A DNA stretch of 64,000 bases from Mycolicibacterium psychrotolerans (GTDB lineage Bacteria; Actinomycetota; Actinomycetes; Mycobacteriales; Mycobacteriaceae): NCBI RefSeq assembly GCF_010729305.1, contig NZ_AP022574.1:1302001-1366000 (forward strand), in the 5' to 3' direction. Of this stretch, positions 19,469 to 27,842 are shown piece after piece. Numbering within the stretch: position 1 is the stretch's first letter; each line of letters starts with the position of its first letter. A model generated the notes under the pieces. It searched no databases, had not been told where the DNA came from, and saw nothing but the letters and a program-made list of their open reading frames with translations. The position numbers were made by a program, and so were the translations under genes.

Positions 19469-20149
19469 ATGCGGTATCTGTTCACCCACCTCGACGATCT
19501 GTGGGCGCTGACGGTGATCCACCTGAGGCTCTCGCTGATCCCGATCGTGCTGGGGTTGGTGATCGCGGTGCCGCTGGGCGCGCTCGTGCAGCGCACCACG
19601 GCGCTGCGCCGCCTCACCACCGTGACGGCGAGCATCATCTTCACCATTCCGTCGCTGGCCCTGTTCGTGGTTCTGCCGCTGATCATCCCCACCCGGATCC
19701 TCGACGAGGCCAACGTCATCGTCGCGCTCACGCTCTACACGGTGGCGCTGCTCGTGCGCGCTGTCCCCGAGGCGCTCGACGCGGTGTCGCCCGCGGTGCT
19801 CGACGCCGCCACCGCCGTCGGCTACAAACCGCTCACCCGGATGCTCAAAGTCGAGCTGCCACTTGCTGTTCCGGTGCTCATCGCCAGCCTGCGGGTGGTG
19901 GCCGTCACCAACATCTCGATGGTGTCGGTGGGCTCGGTGATCGGCATCGGCGGTCTGGGCACCTGGTTCACCGAGGGTTACCAGTCCAACAAGAGCGACC
20001 AGATCGTGGCAGGCATCATCGCGATCTTCGTGCTGGCCATCGTCATCGACACGCTGATCATGCTGGCGGGCAAGGCCCTCACGCCATGGACCAGGGCCCA
20101 ACGCGGGCCCGCGTCGACCAAGGCGGCGTCGAAGGGGGTGCCCGCGTGA
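19469..20149 (+). CDS. proW: Osmoprotectant ABC transporter, permease
   Basis: This 226-residue integral membrane permease has about five or six transmembrane helices. The ABC coupling (EAA-type) segment is LDAATAVGYKPLTRMLKVELP, followed by VTNISMVSVGSVIGIGGLG, typical of OpuCB/ProW proteins. ATG 19469 lies 4 bp after the proV stop. The gene overlaps proZ by 4 bp (GTGA), indicating translational coupling. It pairs with ProZ to form the membrane channel. Confidence 0.93.
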   Translation: MRYLFTHLDDLWALTVIHLRLSLIPIVLGLVIAVPLGALVQRTTALRRLTTVTASIIFTIPSLALFVVLPLIIPTRILDEANVIVALTLYTVALLVRAVPEALDAVSPAVLDAATAVGYKPLTRMLKVELPLAVPVLIASLRVVAVTNISMVSVGSVIGIGGLGTWFTEGYQSNKSDQIVAGIIAIFVLAIVIDTLIMLAGKALTPWTRAQRGPASTKAASKGVPA

Positions 20150-20922
20150 ACTTTCTGCAGCAGGCGCTGTCCTTCATCTTCACCGCGGCCAACTGGGGCG
20201 GCCCGGCCGGGCTGGGCACCCGCATTCTCGAACACCTGCAGTACACCGCCGTCGCGACCCTGTTCTCCGCGCTGATCGCGATCCCGATCGGGATGCTGAT
20301 CGGGCACACCGGCCGCGGCACCTTCCTCGTCGTCACCGGCGTCAACGCGCTGCGGGCGCTTCCGACGCTGGGTGTGCTGCTGCTCGGCGTGCTGCTGTGG
20401 GGACTCGGACTGGTGCCGCCGACCGTGGCGCTGATGCTGCTCGGCATCCCGCCGCTGCTGGCAGGCACGTATGCCGGTATCGCCAACGTCGACCGGTCGG
20501 TGGTCGACGCGGCCCGCTCGATGGGCATGACCGAATCGCGGATTCTGCTGCGGGTGGAGACACCCAACGCGATGCCGCTGATCCTGGGCGGATTGCGCAC
20601 CGCGACGCTGCAGATCGTCGCGACGGCGACCGTGGCGGCCTATGCCAGCCTGGGCGGGCTGGGCCGCTATCTGATCGACGGCATCAAGGTGCGCGAGTTT
20701 CACATCGCCCTGGTCGGCGCGCTGATGGTGACCGCGCTGGCGCTGATCCTCGACGCGGCACTGGCCTTCGCGGTGTGGGCGTCGGTGCCCGGCAGCGGGC
20801 GGCTGCGGGGCAGCCGGTCGATGCCGCAGCCGTTCCTCTCCGATGAAGTGGCGCTCGAATCGCGGCCCAGTTCGGGAGCCCGCCACGAACGGGGCAACGC
20901 GTCGCCTACGGTAGAGCCATGA
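20146..20922 (+). CDS. proZ: Osmoprotectant ABC transporter, permease
   Basis: This is the second permease of the importer, with 258 residues and about six transmembrane helices. The coupling segment is VVDAARSMGMTESRILLRVETP, and the conserved AYASLGGLGRYLIDGI follows. The last 40 residues are hydrophilic. The GTG start overlaps the proW stop and the end overlaps the next gene by 4 bp, so the downstream glycolipid-binding gene is likely part of the same transcript. Confidence 0.93.
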   Translation: MNFLQQALSFIFTAANWGGPAGLGTRILEHLQYTAVATLFSALIAIPIGMLIGHTGRGTFLVVTGVNALRALPTLGVLLLGVLLWGLGLVPPTVALMLLGIPPLLAGTYAGIANVDRSVVDAARSMGMTESRILLRVETPNAMPLILGGLRTATLQIVATATVAAYASLGGLGRYLIDGIKVREFHIALVGALMVTALALILDAALAFAVWASVPGSGRLRGSRSMPQPFLSDEVALESRPSSGARHERGNASPTVEP

Positions 20923-21515
20923 GTGAAGACGATCGCTCTGACACGAGTGCCTTTCCCGCTGTGCTGACGTGGCGGGCCCCCGACTCGACGCAGATGGAGT
21001 CGGTACGCGTGCAGCTCTCGGGCAACCGCATCAAGGCCTACGGCTGCGTGGTGGCCGCCGCCACCGACGCCCATCCCGCCTTCAGTGCCTCCTATGACCT
21101 CGTCACCGACGAGGCCGGCGCGACCAAGCGGTTGTCGATGACCGTCACGCTGGCCGAGCGCGAGCGGCAGCTCTCGATCGCCCGTGACGAGGAGAACATG
21201 TGGCTGGTGCAGGAACACTCCGGGCAGACCAGCCGCTCGGGTTACGAGGGTGCACTGGACGTCGACGTGATCTTCAGCCCGTTCTTCAACGCGCTGCCCA
21301 TCCGTCGCACCGGGGTGATGCCCGGCAGCGGCGAGTCTGTGACGGTGCCCGTGGTCTACCTGCGGGTGCCCGACCTGTCAGTCGACGTGGCACACATCAG
21401 CTATGTCGCCACCGAGGCCGGCGTCAAGCTGCACTCACCGGTCGCGCAGACCACCGTGACGGTCGACGCGAACGGCTTCATCCGCGACTATCCCGGCTTG
21501 GCAGAGCGGATCTGA
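20919..21515 (+). CDS. Putative glycolipid-binding domain protein (Rv3755c type)
   Basis: This 198-residue soluble protein matches the putative glycolipid-binding family (PF06475) by the segment [19 protein letters not shown] and by the conserved [13 protein letters not shown] end. The fold is beta-rich. Its role is unknown. It starts 4 bp inside proZ and overlaps the convergent tyrA gene by 38 bp at the 3' end. The same neighbour order (proZ, this gene, tyrA) occurs in M. tuberculosis. Confidence 0.82.
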   Translation: MSEDDRSDTSAFPAVLTWRAPDSTQMESVRVQLSGNRIKAYGCVVAAATDAHPAFSASYDLVTDEAGATKRLSMTVTLAERERQLSIARDEENMWLVQEHSGQTSRSGYEGALDVDVIFSPFFNALPIRRTGVMPGSGESVTVPVVYLRVPDLSVDVAHISYVATEAGVKLHSPVAQTTVTVDANGFIRDYPGLAERI

Positions 21516-22437
21516 TCACCCCGCCGGCCCGGCCGGCGGCGGCCAGTTCGTCGCGCCAGCCCTGCGCGCCGACGACGATCCCGACGATCTCGGGCCGGCT
21601 GAAGTTGTCGTAGCGCACCCGGGCGGCGTGCCCCGCCTCGACGAGTTCGGCGACCGACCGGTGCTGGGCGAGCTGATCGCGGGCGTGGGTGAGCAGGCGC
21701 AGGCTCTCGTCGAGGACGGGCAGCAGTTCGTCGGCGTTGGCCTCGCACATCGCGCGCACCAGGTTCGGCGCCGTTCCCGCGACCCGGGTGCCGTCGCGGA
21801 AGGATCCCGCCGCCAGCGGGAACGCGAGCGGGACCTGGCCGGCGGTGGCGGCCAGGGCCTCGGCGAGCAGGTGGGGTAGGTGCGAGATCGTCGCCGCGGC
21901 CCGGTCGTGTTCGTCCGAGCGTGCCGGGACGACGACGGCGTGGCAGTCCAGCGCCAGCGCGGTCACCTCGGTCCAGACCTCCGGGTCGACATGGTCGTCG
22001 ACGCTGACCACCCACGGGGCGTCGACGAACAGGTGCGCGTCCCCTGCGGTCCAGCCGGAGTGCGCGGTGCCCGTCATCGGGTGGCCCCCGACGAACCTGT
22101 CGAGCAGTCCGGCCCGGGTGATCTCATCGAGCACGGCGCCCTTGACACTGGTCACGTCGGTCAGCGAACAGTGCGGGGCGGTGGCGCGGACATGCGCCAA
22201 CATCAACGGCAGGGCAGGCACGGGCACTGCCAGAACGATCAGGGCGCCGGTCTCGGCGGCCCTCGTCAGCGCCTCGTCGAGACGGGTGGTCGCGTCGTAG
22301 CCGTCGAAGCGGGCGGCCTCGACGCCCTCGACCGAACGGTTGTAGCCGAACACGTCGCGGCCGGCAGCCTGCGCCGCCCGCATCAGCGAGCCGCCGATCA
22401 ACCCGAGACCGACGACGCAGACCGGTGTCTTCCTCAC
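21478..22437 (-). CDS. tyrA: Prephenate dehydrogenase
   Basis: This 319-residue enzyme oxidatively decarboxylates prephenate to 4-hydroxyphenylpyruvate in tyrosine biosynthesis. The N-terminal Rossmann motif is [13 protein letters not shown], followed by the family motif LTDVTSVKG and the active-site [10 protein letters not shown] with the key His. A helical dimerisation domain follows. No ACT domain is appended, as usual for the short actinobacterial form. It starts at GTG 22437, divergent from the tRNA deaminase-associated gene with 59 bp between starts. Confidence 0.92.
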   Translation of the reverse strand: MRKTPVCVVGLGLIGGSLMRAAQAAGRDVFGYNRSVEGVEAARFDGYDATTRLDEALTRAAETGALIVLAVPVPALPLMLAHVRATAPHCSLTDVTSVKGAVLDEITRAGLLDRFVGGHPMTGTAHSGWTAGDAHLFVDAPWVVSVDDHVDPEVWTEVTALALDCHAVVVPARSDEHDRAAATISHLPHLLAEALAATAGQVPLAFPLAAGSFRDGTRVAGTAPNLVRAMCEANADELLPVLDESLRLLTHARDQLAQHRSVAELVEAGHAARVRYDNFSRPEIVGIVVGAQGWRDELAAAGRAGGVIRSALPSRDSRG

Positions 22438-22496
22438 CCGTTCAGGTTGGCATACGACATGGTCAACGCCCTGACAGGGGACTACGGTTACCTGTC

Positions 22497-23021
22497 ATGG
22501 CAGCGCAGCGTGCACAGGCTCAGGAGCGGTCGGCCGACGTCCCGGACGGCTTCGCGGTGGCGGTGGTGCGCGAGGACGGCGCGTGGCGGTGCACCTCTTT
22601 GCGGTCCGACGCCCTGACGAGTCTGTCCGCTGCCGAAACGGAACTGCGTGAACTGCGCAGTGCCGGAGCGGTTTTCGGGCTGCTGGATATCGACGACGAG
22701 TTCTTCGTGATCGTCCGGCCTGCCCCGTCGGGCACGCGCCTGCTGCTCTCGGACGCGACCGCCGCGCTGGACTACGACATCGCGGCCGAGGTGCTCGAGA
22801 AGCTCGACGCCGACATCGACGAGGAGGAGCTGGAGCGCGCCGACCCGTTCGAGGAAGGCGATCTGGCCGTGCTGTCCGACATCGGGCTGCCCGAGGCGGT
22901 GCTGGGCGTGATCCTCGACGAGAGCGACGACCTCTACGCCGACGAGCAGGTCGGCCGGATCGCGCGGGAGATGGGCTTCGCCGACGAGTTGGCCGCGGTG
23001 CTCGATCGATTGGGCCGGTGA
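22497..23021 (+). CDS. tRNA adenosine deaminase-associated protein
   Basis: This acidic protein of 174 residues (Rv3753c family) always lies just before the tRNA deaminase gene in actinobacteria. It contains FGLLDIDDEFFVIVRPAP and a very acidic helical C-terminal half. No catalytic motif is present; a role in assisting or regulating TadA is inferred only from the fixed gene pairing. It overlaps tadA by 4 bp. ATG 22497 was chosen to avoid overlap with the divergent tyrA start. Confidence 0.85.
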   Translation: MAAQRAQAQERSADVPDGFAVAVVREDGAWRCTSLRSDALTSLSAAETELRELRSAGAVFGLLDIDDEFFVIVRPAPSGTRLLLSDATAALDYDIAAEVLEKLDADIDEEELERADPFEEGDLAVLSDIGLPEAVLGVILDESDDLYADEQVGRIAREMGFADELAAVLDRLGR

Positions 23022-23467
23022 CCGACGAGGACCTGATCCGCGCCGCACTGGAGGCGGCCGCCACCGCGGGCCCCCGTGACGTTCCGATCGGTGCGGTGGT
23101 CGTCGCCGCCGACGGGACCGTGCTGGCGCGGGCGGCCAACGCCCGCGAGGCACTGGGTGACCCGACCGCACACGCGGAGATGTTGGCTCTGCGTGCGGCC
23201 GCCTCGGTGCTGGGCGACGGCTGGCGGCTGGAGGGCGCGACGCTGGCGGTGACGATGGAGCCGTGCACGATGTGCGCAGGCGCGCTGGTGATGGCCCGGG
23301 TGGCACGGGTGGTGTTCGGCGCGTGGGAACCCAAGACCGGCGCGGTCGGCTCGCTGTGGGACGTGGTCCGCGATCGGCGTTTGACGCACCGCCCGCAGGT
23401 GCGCGGGGGAGTGCTGGCCGAACTGTGCGCGGCGCCGCTGGAGGAGTTCTTCGCGCGCCAGCGCTGA
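23018..23467 (+). CDS. tadA: tRNA(Arg) adenosine-34 deaminase
   Basis: This 149-residue enzyme converts A34 of tRNA-Arg(ACG) to inosine. The zinc-binding cytidine-deaminase motif is complete: HAEM with the catalytic Glu, and PCTMCAGAL with the two zinc Cys residues. Length and motifs match TadA. It starts at GTG 23018 inside the previous gene and is the last gene of the core block before the IS element and the tRNA-Ser. Confidence 0.93.
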   Translation: MTDEDLIRAALEAAATAGPRDVPIGAVVVAADGTVLARAANAREALGDPTAHAEMLALRAAASVLGDGWRLEGATLAVTMEPCTMCAGALVMARVARVVFGAWEPKTGAVGSLWDVVRDRRLTHRPQVRGGVLAELCAAPLEEFFARQR

Positions 23468-23522
23468 GCGGACAGCCCTCGGGCCGCCCTGGGGTGCGCT
23501 CAGATCGCGATCCGGCGCTTGA

Positions 23523-24946
23523 ATTCAGGCGGTCGCTGCAGCGAATGTGGACGGGTCTGAGAGTAGTCGGTCGAGTTCTTCGGCGGGGGTCCGCCAGCCG
23601 AGGCGTTTGCGGGGTCGCGCGTTGAGTTCGGCGGCGACCTGGTCAAGCCATCCGGGCCCGTAAAACGACAGGTCAGTGCCTTTGGGGAAGTACTGGCGCA
23701 GCAGTCCGTTGGTGTTCTCATTGGTGCCGCGCTGCCAGGGGCTGTGCGGGTCACAGAAGTAGATCGGTAGTCCGGTGGCTTCGGTGATCTTGGTGTGTAG
23801 CGCCATTTCGCTGCCTTGATCCCAGGTCAACGAGCGGCGCAGGATCTCGGGAATGTCGGGAATCTTGACCGCCATCGCCTCGGCCAGGGTGGCCGCGGTG
23901 CGGTCATCGGGCAGGTGCAGCAGCACCACGAAGCCGGTGGTGCGCTCGACCAGGGTGCCGATCGCCGAGCCTGAGGCGGTACTGCCCAGGATCAGGTCCC
24001 CCTCCCAGTGGCCCGGGATCGCGCGGTCGGCGGCCTCAGCGGGCCGCTCGCTGATGTTGATCATGTCGCGGATCTTGCCTCGGCCGTCAGCGGTGTTGCG
24101 GCCGTGTGGTTTCGTCGCACCCGACCGGTGCGCAGCGCGGTCTTGACCAGCCGGGCCAACTCGCCGCGGGGTTGGACGTAGAGGGCTTGGTAGATCGTTT
24201 CGTGTGACACCCACATCTCCGGATCGTCGGGGAAGTCCTGGCGCAGCCGGCCCGCGATCTGCTCGGGGCTGTGCTTGTGCTCCAAGCCTTGCAGAACCTC
24301 TGCCAATAACGCAGGCCGCGACTCCAGCCGCCGTGGTTTGGGTCGTGTGCGTTTCTGCTCGGCGACGTCCTGGCCGACCCGGGCCCGATACCCCGAGCCG
24401 GTCGCCCCGCGGACGAGCTCGCGACCGATCGTGTCGCGATGACGCTGCAGCAGCCCGGCCGCCCGTTCGGGGGTGTAACCGGTCTCGAGCAACTCCTCGA
24501 GCCGGCAGCGTTCGGTGAACGCCAACGGCGCGCGCGGGCGCTGCGATCGGTCGGGTTCGACCACGGCAAGCACGGGGGTTCTGGGCACGTACCCAGCCTG
24601 TTTGACCCAGCGCAGCGCGGCGTTCTCCGACACGCCGGCCAGCAGGGCCGCCTCAGTTGTCGATCCCCCGGAATGCATCGCCGCCCAGAACACCGCGCGC
24701 GCCGCCGCCGAATACCGCAGCCCGTGATGCCGGTTATCGGCAGCGATCCCGGCGGCACCGGCCCACTGACAGCCCGTCTGATGGGACACCCCGGCCACCG
24801 TCGCCGCCGCCGACTGCGACAACCCCGACCTCAACGCCTCCAGAAACACCTCGCGTGCCGGCCCGGGCACCTCTTTGCTGCCCTGCTTGCGAAACCCCAT
24901 CGAACAACACCCCTTACGAATCAGGTGCTGCAACGACCGATTGAGT
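23523..24946. mobile_element. IS30-family insertion sequence
   Basis: The element is about 1.42 kb. Its ends are imperfect inverted repeats: attcaggcggtcgctgcagc at 23523-23542, and a copy at 24927-24946 whose reverse complement is actcaatcggtcgttgcagc (16 of 20 identical). The internal gene is an IS30-type transposase on the minus strand, interrupted by a frameshift. The transposase stop codon lies inside the left repeat. The element sits between tadA and tRNA-Ser, just outside the left island boundary. I could not define target-site duplications with confidence. Confidence 0.8.
23525..24900 (-). pseudogene. IS30-family transposase, frameshifted
   Basis: The 5' frame (ATG 24900 to the stop at 24061) encodes the N-terminal half: helix-turn-helix segments including SQSAAATVAGVSHQTG and FTERCRLEELLETGYTPERAA, then HSPEQIAGRLRQDFP and SHETIYQALYVQ. 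The 3' frame encodes the DDE catalytic half: GHWEGDLILGSTASGSAIGT (first Asp), LTWDQGSEMA (second Asp) and NENTNGLLRQYFPKGTDLS (Glu). The two frames join at the sequence cgacgaaacc near 24106-24117 if a -1 shift or one added base is assumed, giving RVRR-KPHGRN. IS30 transposases are normally one frame, so a one-base deletion is the simplest reading. Confidence 0.78.
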
Positions 24947-25024
24947 CTGAGGCGCGACATCTCGCCCTGAGCGCACACCAGAGCCGGTTTGGGACCTGAG
25001 CCGTCGCTCGGTAAGCTGCCACAC

Positions 25025-25115
25025 GGTGGCGTGTCCGAGCGGCCTAAGGAGCACGCCTCGAAAGCGTGTGACGGGTAACCCCCGTCCGAGGGTTCAAATC
25101 CCTCCGCCACCGCCA
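25025..25115 (+). tRNA. tRNA-Ser (anticodon CGA)
   Basis: A complete long-variable-arm tRNA can be folded: acceptor stem GGTGGCG with CGCCACC, anticodon stem cacgc/gcgtg enclosing the loop ctcgaaa (anticodon CGA), a long class II variable arm around cgggtaacccccg, T arm ggttcaaatcc, discriminator G, and an encoded CCA at 25113-25115. It reads UCG codons. It is the integration target of the island: its 3' part is duplicated at 44912. Confidence 0.97.
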
Positions 25116-25151
25116 AGACCGCCCTCCTGTCACAGCAGGTAAGGGCGGTTT
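25080..25151. repeat. attL: left copy of the 72-bp island boundary repeat
   Basis: The sequence from ccccgtccgagggttcaaat through the end of the tRNA and its terminator to ggcggttt is identical to 44912-44983. It covers the variable/T arm and 3' acceptor part of tRNA-Ser plus the terminator. This is the usual arrangement of a tyrosine-integrase attachment site in a tRNA gene: the intact tRNA is kept at one end and a 3' copy marks the other. Confidence 0.93.
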
Positions 25152-25152
25152 T
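25118..25152 (+). terminator. Intrinsic terminator of tRNA-Ser
   Basis: The outer stem accgccct (25118-25125) pairs with agggcggt (25142-25149), with an inner cctg/cagg stem, and is followed by TTTT. It lies 2 bp after the tRNA CCA and is included in the duplicated attachment sequence, so a second copy is present at the other island end. Confidence 0.8.
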
Positions 25153-25321
25153 CGCTTCACCATGAAGCCATGCGCTGATGCTCTCTGCCCACAATCTGCC
25201 CACATCTCGTCACACTCCGACGCTAGTTTGGCCATGTGGCGTACGAAGCGTGGCGCGCCGAACTCTGTCGGCAGTGGCCGGCAGCGCTTCCTGCCATCGG
25301 CCGGCAGGCCGCGACAGAATG
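25152..25321. other. Integrase remnant and putative arm-type repeats inside attL
   Basis: This gap holds two direct copies of TGCCCACA at 25186-25193 and 25197-25204, 11 bp apart. On the minus strand they lie in a frame reading ECDEMWADCGQ toward the tRNA, which resembles the last residues of some actinobacterial tyrosine integrases that end next to their attachment site. No start, no catalytic residues and no longer integrase frame are present, so at most a short C-terminal remnant survives. The identification is tentative. Confidence 0.35.
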
Positions 25322-25774
25322 TCATGCCGGGCGCGGGACGACCATTACGGGGATCTCGGCCAGTTCGAGAACCTTGCGTGTGACCGTGCCGACGAAGGGG
25401 TGGTGACCGGGTCCCCTTAGGTCTGGTCGGCCCATGACGATGAGGTCGGCATCCCAATTAGTTGCTTCCGCTAGCACCAATGCGGCCGGGTCACCTTCGA
25501 GGACGGTTGTCTCGGCTATGACGTCGGCGCGTTCGGCCTCGGCTCCGACATGGGCCATTAACGCTGCCGCCGCCTTGCTGCGTCTGGTCGACAGCTCGCT
25601 GTCGCGTCCCATCCTTCTCAGAGCGCGGACGAGTTCGCCGTCACCCGTGACGTGTACGAAGCGAAGGCGTGCGCCGGTGCGGGCTGCGAGGTGGACTGCG
25701 GCGTGTCCCGCCGCCAATGCGGCCGGTGAGTCGTCGACCGCGACCAGGATCTTGTCGAACACAGGCGCTGTCAT
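25322..25774 (-). CDS. Universal stress protein (UspA family), last gene of the V/A-ATPase operon
   Basis: This 150-residue single Usp domain begins FDKILVAVDDSPAALAAGHAA. The nucleotide-binding glycine motif appears as GRPDLRGPGHHPFVGTVTRKV, close to the G-2x-G-9x-G-S/T pattern of ATP-binding Usp proteins, so ATP binding is plausible. Its ATG overlaps the subunit D stop (ATGA), so it is translationally coupled to the ATPase genes. A regulatory or stress-sensing role for the pump is an inference from this coupling. Confidence 0.88.
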   Translation of the reverse strand: MTAPVFDKILVAVDDSPAALAAGHAAVHLAARTGARLRFVHVTGDGELVRALRRMGRDSELSTRRSKAAAALMAHVGAEAERADVIAETTVLEGDPAALVLAEATNWDADLIVMGRPDLRGPGHHPFVGTVTRKVLELAEIPVMVVPRPA

Positions 25775-26421
25775 GGTCTTCCTTCTCTACGACCGTCCCG
25801 CTGTGCGCCGGTCGGATTGCCCGCAGCCCAGCGCAATCGCACTCCGTCGGTGTGTTCTTCTTCTTCGAGCTTGAACTGCAGTTCCGCGAGGGCCTCCTGC
25901 AGGCGGGGTATCCACCGGTCCTCGATGGCCCGGAGCCGACGTCGAGTGGCCGTCTCCTGCGCCTCGAGGACACGGACGGCAGTCTCGTTAGCTGCTTGCT
26001 CGACTGCGAGCTGCAACGCTCGCCGATAGCAGTCGCGCGCGGCGACCAGGGCGGCGTTGCCGGCGGGCGGCGCGTCCAACGAGGGCTCCGGCATGGTGCA
26101 GGTCGCCTCGGCCGGATAGCGCACGCCCATCGACTGCTCCCAGATGATGCGGACCTCAGCGGGCAACGGCGCGGCGGCGAGCCGGAGCGACTGTTCGCCA
26201 CCGAGAAGAACGCCGCGCAACAGCCAGGCATCGGCTTCGCGGCTTGCCGCTTCCCACGCGGTGGCCGTCCGGTCTCGTTGCAACGTCAGACGTTCCCGCT
26301 CGGCACGGAGAATACGCAGCTTCTGGTCGAGCAGATCTGCGCCACGTTGCGCGGTGGAGAGCCGATGTTGGAGCCACAGTCGACCGGCGCGTCCAGGCGG
26401 TGCGTGCAAGATACCGGCCAT
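25771..26421 (-). CDS. ntpD: V/A-type ATPase subunit D (central rotor shaft)
   Basis: This 216-residue protein is almost entirely alpha-helical, with long N- and C-terminal helices that would form the antiparallel coiled-coil shaft inside the A3B3 head. The N-terminal GRAGRLWLQHRLSTAQRGADLLDQK matches the conserved start of subunit D (R-L-x-L-x-x-R-L-x-x-A-x-x-G-x-x-L-L-x-x-K), and the C-terminal helix is ATRRRLRAIEDRWIPRLQEA. It lies 5 bp after subunit B and overlaps the Usp gene. Confidence 0.9.
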   Translation of the reverse strand: MAGILHAPPGRAGRLWLQHRLSTAQRGADLLDQKLRILRAERERLTLQRDRTATAWEAASREADAWLLRGVLLGGEQSLRLAAAPLPAEVRIIWEQSMGVRYPAEATCTMPEPSLDAPPAGNAALVAARDCYRRALQLAVEQAANETAVRVLEAQETATRRRLRAIEDRWIPRLQEALAELQFKLEEEEHTDGVRLRWAAGNPTGAQRDGRREGRP

Positions 26422-26426
26422 GGCGT

Positions 26427-27842
26427 CTATCGCCCCGCGGAAGGATCGGCGTACCGGGCGTCGAGCACAGCGTTGGGAAGCATCGTGAGCTCTTGACGTG
26501 GCAGCACACGCAGCGCCTGCCAGGCGCGGTCAAGTGTGTCGTCGAGTGTCCGTGCCTCGTCGCGGCGCTGGTTGAGCAGCCGCTGCTTCACCGCTTGCTC
26601 GAAGGCGAGATACGCGCCGTCGGTGGCGCTGAGTGCGTCCTCGCCCACCAACTCGGCGAGCTCACGTGCTTGCCGGGCCCGGGCCAGCGAGGCCAGGACC
26701 TGGGCGGCCACATCGAGGTGGTCCTCGCGCGTCCGTCCCGGTCCGGCACCCTTTCGCATGAGTCTGGACAGGGAGTTCAGTGGCTCGACGGGCGGGTAGA
26801 TGCCGGCGTCCTGCATGGTGGCCGAGAGCACGATCTGGCCTTCGGTGATGTATCCGGTGAGGTCTGGAACCGGATGGGTGATGTCCCCGGCGGGCATGGT
26901 CAACACGGGAAGCACGGTGACCGACCCGGGCACGCCGCGGATACGGCCGCACCGCTCGTAGAGCGAGGCGAGGTCGCTGAACAGGTAGCCCGGATACGCC
27001 CGGCGGCCGGGTATCTCACCTCTTGCCGCGGACACCTCCCGCAGCGCCTCCGCGTAGGAGGTCATGTCGGCCATCACGACGAGCACGTGCCGGCCCAGGT
27101 CGAATGCGAGGTACTCGGCGACCGTGAGCGCGAGCCGGGGGGTCAGAATCCGTTCGACCACCGGGTCGTCAGCCGTGTTGAGCAGCAGCACCAACTCCTC
27201 TGCGGCTGAGCGCGCCTCAAGGGCGTCCCGCACAGCGGCCGTGTCGAGGTGGGTCAGGCCCATGCCCGCGAAGACGACCGAGAACGGCGCATCACCCGCG
27301 GTGGCCTGCGCGGCCACCTGAGTCGCGAGCTCGAGATGCGGTAGCCCGGCAATGGAGAACACCGGGAGCTTCTGTCCCCGCACCACGGTGGTCAGCGCGT
27401 CGATGGCCGAGACCCCGGTGATGACCGGCTCAGCGGGCGGTTCGCGGTGCATGGGGTTGAGCGGGAAACCCGAGACAGCAGCCCGCCGCACACCGAAGAT
27501 CGGTGGCCCCGCGTCGACGGGTTCTCCCCTTCCGTTGCAGACCCGTCCGAGCCAGCCGGGTCCCACCGGGATGTGTAGGGACTCCCCGGCGAAGCGGACA
27601 CGGGTGTCGCCTGGGCGGATACCCTCGGTTCCCTCGAGCATCTGGACGACCGCCAGGTCGCGGTCGACCTCGAGGACGAGACCGTTGCGCACCTCACCCG
27701 AACCCAGTTCGATGCGCGCGGACTCGTCCCAGCCCACGCCCGACACGCCCCGGACAACGAGCAGCGGCCCTCGCAACTCGGCCACATCGGTGTACTCGAG
27801 CGCGCCAAACGTCGCGACCGGCCCGATGGGACTCGTGCTCAT
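26427..27842 (-). CDS. ntpB: V/A-type ATPase subunit B
   Basis: This 471-residue non-catalytic head subunit alternates with A in the hexamer. It carries the beta-barrel start, GPGWLGRVCNGRGEPVDAGP, SAIDALTTVVRGQKLPVFSIAG with a degenerate P-loop as expected for B, and PDLTGYITEGQIVLS. The sequence GRRAYPGYLFSDLASLYERCGR is typical of bacterial and archaeal B subunits. The start overlaps the A stop by 4 bp. Confidence 0.95.
   Translation of the reverse strand: MSTSPIGPVATFGALEYTDVAELRGPLLVVRGVSGVGWDESARIELGSGEVRNGLVLEVDRDLAVVQMLEGTEGIRPGDTRVRFAGESLHIPVGPGWLGRVCNGRGEPVDAGPPIFGVRRAAVSGFPLNPMHREPPAEPVITGVSAIDALTTVVRGQKLPVFSIAGLPHLELATQVAAQATAGDAPFSVVFAGMGLTHLDTAAVRDALEARSAAEELVLLLNTADDPVVERILTPRLALTVAEYLAFDLGRHVLVVMADMTSYAEALREVSAARGEIPGRRAYPGYLFSDLASLYERCGRIRGVPGSVTVLPVLTMPAGDITHPVPDLTGYITEGQIVLSATMQDAGIYPPVEPLNSLSRLMRKGAGPGRTREDHLDVAAQVLASLARARQARELAELVGEDALSATDGAYLAFEQAVKQRLLNQRRDEARTLDDTLDRAWQALRVLPRQELTMLPNAVLDARYADPSAGR

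Noticed and set aside
25044..25457. Minus-strand frame reading through the tRNA-Ser
   Set aside because: It includes the antisense of the tRNA and overlaps the usp gene. Only the short ECDEMWADCGQ part is considered as a possible integrase remnant.
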